Source: a bacterium | GTDB taxonomy: Archaea; Thermoplasmatota; Thermoplasmata; Lutacidiplasmatales; UBA184 | Direction of reading: 5' to 3' | DNA length: 8,038 nt | NCBI GenBank assembly: GCA_021832495.1 | Contig: JAKBKR010000081.1 | Span: 1 to 8,038, forward strand | Shown: positions 5,830 to 8,038 of the stretch, piece after piece | Layout: each line of letters opens with the position of its first letter | Position numbering within the stretch: position 1 is the first letter of the stretch | Position numbers and translations under genes: made by a program | Notes under the pieces: generated by a model | What the model was told of the DNA's origin: nothing | The model's database searches: none | Seen by the model: only the letters and a program-made list of their open reading frames with translations

Positions 5830-6006
5830 ATGCCTGCCAAGGAAAAGACGCTGAAGATTCGCGTGACCCGAGCGACGTGGGATCACTTCCACGTGGCCTA
5901 TGCCCGGCTACGGAGCCTGAAGGACTACGAAAGCGAGGAGGAGTTTCTGGTCGAGGCCATGACCGCCTTGGAGACCGCGACCCTCGGTCACAAGGTCATC
6001 TTCTAA
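5830..6006 (+). CDS. Ribbon-helix-helix-like small DNA-binding regulator (58 aa)
   Basis: ATG at 5830, TAA at 6004-6006. It opens with a basic segment and an alternating strand, KEKTLKIRVTRATW (4-17), of the kind that inserts into the DNA major groove in Arc/MetJ-type RHH dimers. Helix 1 (about 16-28, WDHFHVAYARLR), a turn (SLKDYES), and helix 2 (36-48, EEEFLVEAMTALE) follow; helix 2 recalls the SxxEFIxEAI signature of RHH helix 2. Length and order fit the family, but the usual Gly in the turn is absent. Expected role: homodimeric transcription factor binding an inverted repeat, and one lies just upstream (5801-5822). The only Shine-Dalgarno-like sequence is GGTG, 5 bases before the ATG. It is divergent from the structural operon and convergent with 6060-6977. 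Very short RHH repressors of this kind are common in archaeal viruses. The RHH call is by eye; a short winged-helix fragment is less likely. Confidence 0.72.
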   Translation: MPAKEKTLKIRVTRATWDHFHVAYARLRSLKDYESEEEFLVEAMTALETATLGHKVIF

Positions 6007-6045
6007 AAAAAGTGGTCGGGGAGGGGGAGCGAAGCCCTCCCCGAC
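6005..6045 (-). terminator. Hairpin plus T7 terminator closing the 6060-6977 operon
   Basis: A perfect 11-bp stem (GTCGGGGAGGG at 6015-6025, CCCTCCCCGAC at 6035-6045) with a 9-base loop. Reading the minus strand, the stem is followed by CAC and seven Ts (complement of 6005-6011). It begins 15 bp after the TGA of the gene ending at 6060. On the plus strand no T-run follows, so it looks one-directional. The T-run overlaps the TAA of the convergent RHH gene. The hairpin-plus-U form is the bacterial intrinsic type; in archaea the T-run alone can terminate. Confidence 0.75.
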
Positions 6046-6059
6046 AGGCGAGAAAGTGT

Positions 6060-6554
6060 TCAGCTAAGGCGACTGGCCGCGCGCTGGCTGTTGGTAAGCG
6101 GGGTAACCGCCTTGGCACTGGCGACACTCGCCCGGTTTGGGAAGGCCGTCACCGTGTTCCCGTACCCGCGGGCCGCGAGCGCCGACTTCGCCGAGACGAC
6201 CGCCGAGACCACCGAAGGGTTGGTGCCGTTCAGGTTCGCCACGCGGGCGACCACGGAGGTGGTGACGACCGACCCGCCGTAGGTCAGGACCGAGGTGGCA
6301 ACCGCGGGCTTGGTCCGGAGCGGACCCTTCCCGAGGACACCGGCGACCCCGAGGCCGCCAGCCGCGATGCCGGTGATGTAGTTCACCAACTGGCCGTTCG
6401 TGCCGATCTGGGGGACCACCGGGGCGCCGAGCAGGCCCTGGCTGTCCGCCCAAGCCGTGCCGAGCCCTTGGGCCACGCCAGCACCCGCACCAATGACGGC
6501 CCCGACCCCGGCGTGCGCCGAATTGACTGCTGGGGAAGCGTAAGCCCATGCCAT
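6060..6554 (-). CDS. Gly/Ala-rich hydrophobic protein (164 aa), possible membrane-interacting virion component
   Basis: No family recognised. ATG at 6554 with GAGG 8 bases upstream; TGA at 6060-6062. Two Gly/Ala-rich hydrophobic stretches, AGVGAVIGAGAGVAQGLG (about 15-32) and ITGIAAGGLGVAGVLG (about 60-75), have small residues at regular spacing, as in glycine-zipper or membrane-inserting segments. A third, milder one is SVLTYGGSVVTTSVVARVANL (about 88-108). The C-terminal third is basic and Ser/Ala-rich (AFPNRASVASAKAVTPLTNSQRAASRLS region). No Cys, no cleavable signal peptide. It is the second gene of a two-gene operon, 27 bp after the 131-aa protein, and is followed by a terminator. It could be an internal membrane protein of a virion, a pore- or holin-like protein, or a channel; the sequence does not choose between these. 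Confidence 0.78.
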   Translation of the reverse strand: MAWAYASPAVNSAHAGVGAVIGAGAGVAQGLGTAWADSQGLLGAPVVPQIGTNGQLVNYITGIAAGGLGVAGVLGKGPLRTKPAVATSVLTYGGSVVTTSVVARVANLNGTNPSVVSAVVSAKSALAARGYGNTVTAFPNRASVASAKAVTPLTNSQRAASRLS

Positions 6555-6581
6555 GTTCGTTCCTCACTCCCTCGGCAGGGC

Positions 6582-6977
6582 TCAGTAGTCCATGTAGGAC
6601 GCGGCAGCCGCGACCCCCATTCGGCCCGAAGACCGAGCCGACCCGTTCACGCTGAAGTTCGGGTTGTTGCCCGCCCGAGCCCGGAGAGCGGAGACCTTCG
6701 CACCCACCATCGCGTGGCGAGCCATCCGCAGGCCGTCCGACTTGAGCTGCCGGACATACGTCCGGCCCGAGCATTGCTGGGCCACCGCCGCGTTGATTTC
6801 CTCGCGGCTCGTGCCGAACTTCGACGACGCGGCCTCGGCAAACGAGGCTGCCGCAAGGCCGGTCCCAACGTGGCCGAGCGGGTTTCGCGGTCGCCGAGCG
6901 ATCACCACACCGCCGTTCTTGCCCCAGGGTACGTTCGCGCGGAAGTAGACTTCCTTCATCAGCTGGATTGTCGCCAT
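6582..6977 (-). CDS. Basic 131-aa protein sharing a motif with the gene at 7506-8009
   Basis: No family recognised. ATG at 6977 with GGCGAGG about 6 bases upstream; TGA at 6582-6584. It is rich in Arg/Lys and Ala with few acidic residues. Layout: an N-terminal strand region (MATIQLMKEVYFRANVPW, 1-18), NGGVV (21-25), then FAEAASSKFGTSRE (46-59), which is 11 of 14 identical to residues 50-63 of the 167-aa protein. A helical, basic middle follows (NAAVAQQCSGRTYVRQLKSDGLRMARHAMVGAKV, about 62-95, one Cys), then a Ser/Gly/Asn-rich tail ending SYMDY. It is first in an operon with the hydrophobic protein downstream. Its charge would suit nucleic-acid contact, for instance a packaged basic protein, but that is inference from composition alone. 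Confidence 0.78.
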   Translation of the reverse strand: MATIQLMKEVYFRANVPWGKNGGVVIARRPRNPLGHVGTGLAAASFAEAASSKFGTSREEINAAVAQQCSGRTYVRQLKSDGLRMARHAMVGAKVSALRARAGNNPNFSVNGSARSSGRMGVAAAASYMDY

Positions 6978-7010
6978 CTGTCGCCTCGCCGAGTTTCACT
7001 TACCTAACAT

Positions 7011-7020
7011 CTCTTAAAGG
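7011..7020. promoter_or_regulatory. Shared TATA-like element of the second divergent pair
   Basis: CTCTTAAAGG on plus, CCTTTAAGAG on minus. The centre is about 28 bp before the plus ATG at 7043, which would make that mRNA leaderless; no Shine-Dalgarno is visible before that ATG. It is about 39 bp before the minus ATG at 6977, giving a leader of about 12 nt that contains GGCGAGG. The arrangement mirrors the element at 5790-5798. Confidence 0.5.
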
Positions 7021-7042
7021 TTCTGGGTCTCCCACCACCAAT

Positions 7043-7549
7043 ATGCCCGAAAACCTGTGGCCCGTCAAGTGCCCACAGTTGCCCGAAGTTTGCGACCACC
7101 ACCCATTCCTACTGACGGACGACCCCGCCTACTTTCGGAGGGCCAGCGCGGACCCCGCCACGTCGGTGGTCCTCGCCTCGGCGATACCAATCCGCTCAAG
7201 CGCTCCGGGAGAACTCGCTCCGAAGCCCCTTCACATTCCCCAGTGCCCCAAGTGCCAGCGTTACGCGGTCCACTTCTACCGCTTCCCTCTGCCGACCGAG
7301 GTGGAAACGGCCTACCGCCGGGAACTCGAAATGCGCGGCATCGATGTGGACCGCGCCATCTTGGAGGGGACGCCCCTCCCGAAAATCGACTACCGCACCA
7401 TGCGAATTCCGAAGCCGAGCTGGCGGTTCATCACCATCATCAACTTCGTCGGCTACCTCAGGAGCCACCCGAGCGAAGCCTACCGGCGCAGTATCTGCTC
7501 GGCGATCAGGCGTGCCGGATTCGCGGTGCTTCCGCCCGATCTCGGATAG
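7043..7549 (+). CDS. 168-aa Cys/His-containing protein of unknown function
   Basis: No family recognised. I chose the ATG at 7043. The frame is open upstream to a TTG at 6968, but that would overlap the divergent gene's start and run through the promoter element. Cys10, Cys17, His19, His20, Cys68, Cys71 and His77 could form a metal (zinc) site: C-x6-C-x-H-H, then CPKC-x5-H about 50 residues later. Between them is a Pro/Ala/Ser-rich segment. The second half has helices rich in Arg/Glu (TEVETAYRRELEMRGI, 85-100), a strand-like WRFITIINFVGYL (127-139) and a basic helix SEAYRRSICSAIRRAGF (144-160). Its last 44 bp overlap the opposing gene ending at 7506. It is the only sizeable gene on the plus strand. 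The metal-binding idea rests on residue pattern only. Confidence 0.72.
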   Translation: MPENLWPVKCPQLPEVCDHHPFLLTDDPAYFRRASADPATSVVLASAIPIRSSAPGELAPKPLHIPQCPKCQRYAVHFYRFPLPTEVETAYRRELEMRGIDVDRAILEGTPLPKIDYRTMRIPKPSWRFITIINFVGYLRSHPSEAYRRSICSAIRRAGFAVLPPDLG

Positions 7550-8009
7550 CTCCCGATAGCCTGTCCAACTCCGCCTTCAGGTCGTCGAAGGGGGCGGGAA
7601 CGTAGTCCGGCCGCCCGATGTGGGGGTCCAATCGGTTCGTAGCGTTGATTACCATCCCGCTTCCGGTCTCCGCGAAGTAGGCGGCGAAGTCGTCCACGTC
7701 GTCTCCCATGAGCTTCCGGTACTTCGCTTGGGTCGACCCGCGGTCTCGGGCCTTGGGGGCGGTCAGTGGCTCCCGCCGGAACTTCTCGCGGATTCGCTGC
7801 CATTGCGGGAACTCGGCCCCCTCCCTCCTCGTTCCAAACGCCGACGAAGCCGCCTCGATGAAGTGCGCCCGCTGCTCCGCCAGCCGCGGCGTAAGGCGGC
7901 CGGACTGATTCTGTGGGGGCAGCCGCTGCCTCACCACCTTGCCGTTCCGCTCGAAGACAAGGAGGGGGTAGGTCTCCTCCCCCTCCCTGACCCACACCAC
8001 GGGCGTCAC
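7506..8009 (-). CDS. 167-aa protein sharing the FxEAASSxFGTxRE segment with the 131-aa protein
   Basis: No family recognised. GTG start at 8009, preceded by AGGGG 5 bases upstream; an in-frame TGA lies beyond the TTG-like codons further up, so this is the practical start. TGA at 7506-7508. Residues 1-27 form strands (TPVVWVREGEETYPLLVFERNGKVV region). NGKVV (22-26) and FIEAASSAFGTRRE (50-63) parallel NGGVV (21-25) and FAEAASSKFGTSRE (46-59) of the gene at 6582-6977. The middle is basic (WQRIREKFRRE, 70-80). Then come an acidic helix GDDVDDFAAYFAETG (102-116) and a charged C-terminal helix FDDLKAELDRLSGAIRDRAE (141-160) that could be a short coiled coil. It is convergent with, and overlaps by 44 bp, the gene ending at 7549. 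Its promoter would lie at or beyond the right edge. Confidence 0.75.
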   Translation of the reverse strand: MTPVVWVREGEETYPLLVFERNGKVVRQRLPPQNQSGRLTPRLAEQRAHFIEAASSAFGTRREGAEFPQWQRIREKFRREPLTAPKARDRGSTQAKYRKLMGDDVDDFAAYFAETGSGMVINATNRLDPHIGRPDYVPAPFDDLKAELDRLSGAIRDRAEAPRIRHA

Positions 8010-8038
8010 GTCAACCCCTGAAGGCTAAGAGTCCCGTT

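Noticed and set aside
5757..5840. 28-residue N-terminal extension of the 259-aa protein to an ATG at 5840
   Set aside because: It would translate the palindrome and the AT-rich promoter element and overlap the start of the RHH gene, while the ATG at 5756 has its own ribosome binding site.
6064..6999. Minus-strand open frame of 311 codons
   Set aside because: Overlaps two well-supported minus genes in another frame. The Arg/Gly/Pro-rich translation is a shadow, and it would ignore the ribosome binding sites at 6977 and 6554.
4929..7007. Plus-strand open frame of 692 codons
   Set aside because: It runs antisense through the 259-aa gene, the promoter, the terminator and the 6060-6977 operon, and in another frame through the RHH gene. 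Its protein is the low-complexity Gly/Arg/Asp type expected from antisense of GC-rich genes, with no plausible start signal. Minus-strand genes here have ribosome binding sites and sensible proteins.
6968..7042. 25-residue extension of the plus-strand 168-aa protein to a TTG at 6968
   Set aside because: It would overlap the divergent gene's start codon and run through the shared TATA-like element; the ATG at 7043 is correctly spaced from that element.
7057..7605. Plus-strand open frame of 182 codons
   Set aside because: Another frame of the 7043-7549 gene, running on antisense to the 7506-8009 gene. The Pro/Arg/Ser-rich translation lacks any pattern.

Overview
This GC-rich window (about 60% by eye) reads as part of a virus or provirus genome, dominated by a structural (virion) module. 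The evidence is a very long, repetitive tail-fibre-like protein and a run of closely packed, mostly cysteine-free Ser/Thr/Asn/Gly/Ala-rich proteins. A ribbon-helix-helix (RHH) type regulator and several small genes without recognised families accompany them. I see no terminase, portal, polymerase, integrase, tRNA, rRNA, CRISPR array or insertion sequence. The host is unresolved. Both divergent intergenic gaps carry one AT-rich TTAA-core element. It lies about 28-36 bp upstream of a plus-strand ATG that has weak or no Shine-Dalgarno, and about 38-39 bp upstream of a minus-strand ATG that has a good one. That is the geometry of archaeal TATA-type promoters with leaderless or short-leader mRNAs, so a GC-rich archaeon is my preferred host. 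Arg codons are mostly CGN, which argues against a typical hyperthermophile. A bacterial host is not excluded.

Layout, in the order genes are transcribed. (i) Minus strand 5756 to 1 is one eight-gene operon read right to left: a 259-aa candidate major virion protein (4977-5756), an 87-aa beta-rich protein (4678-4941), a 244-aa protein A1 (3909-4643), a 153-aa protein B1 (3443-3904), a 72-aa protein B' (3240-3458), a 194-aa protein A2 (2652-3236), a 146-aa protein B2 (2210-2650), and a fibre protein of at least 732 aa (1-2196) that runs off the left edge. (ii) Plus strand 5830-6006 is a 58-aa RHH-like regulator, divergent from the operon, with a 22-bp imperfect palindrome (5801-5822) in the shared promoter. 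(iii) Minus strand 6977 to 6060 is a two-gene operon: a basic 131-aa protein, then a 164-aa Gly/Ala-rich hydrophobic protein, closed by a hairpin plus T7 terminator (6005-6045). (iv) Plus strand 7043-7549 is a 168-aa Cys/His-containing protein. (v) Minus strand 8009 to 7506 is a 167-aa protein that overlaps (iv) tail to tail by 44 bp.

The main reading beyond annotation is that the structural operon seems to have grown by duplication of a two-gene cassette. A1 and A2 share the N-terminal pattern MGxxxDLPLL and an internal LR...YDGYxxP pattern. B1 and B2 share co-linear NNT/NTT...TxQ and QxVAAG patterns at almost identical residue numbers. B' looks like a C-terminally truncated B. The RHH protein and its palindrome sit where they could control both themselves and the structural operon. 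Separately, the 131-aa and 167-aa proteins share an 11-of-14 identical segment (FxEAASSxFGTxRE), linking two loci about 1 kb apart.
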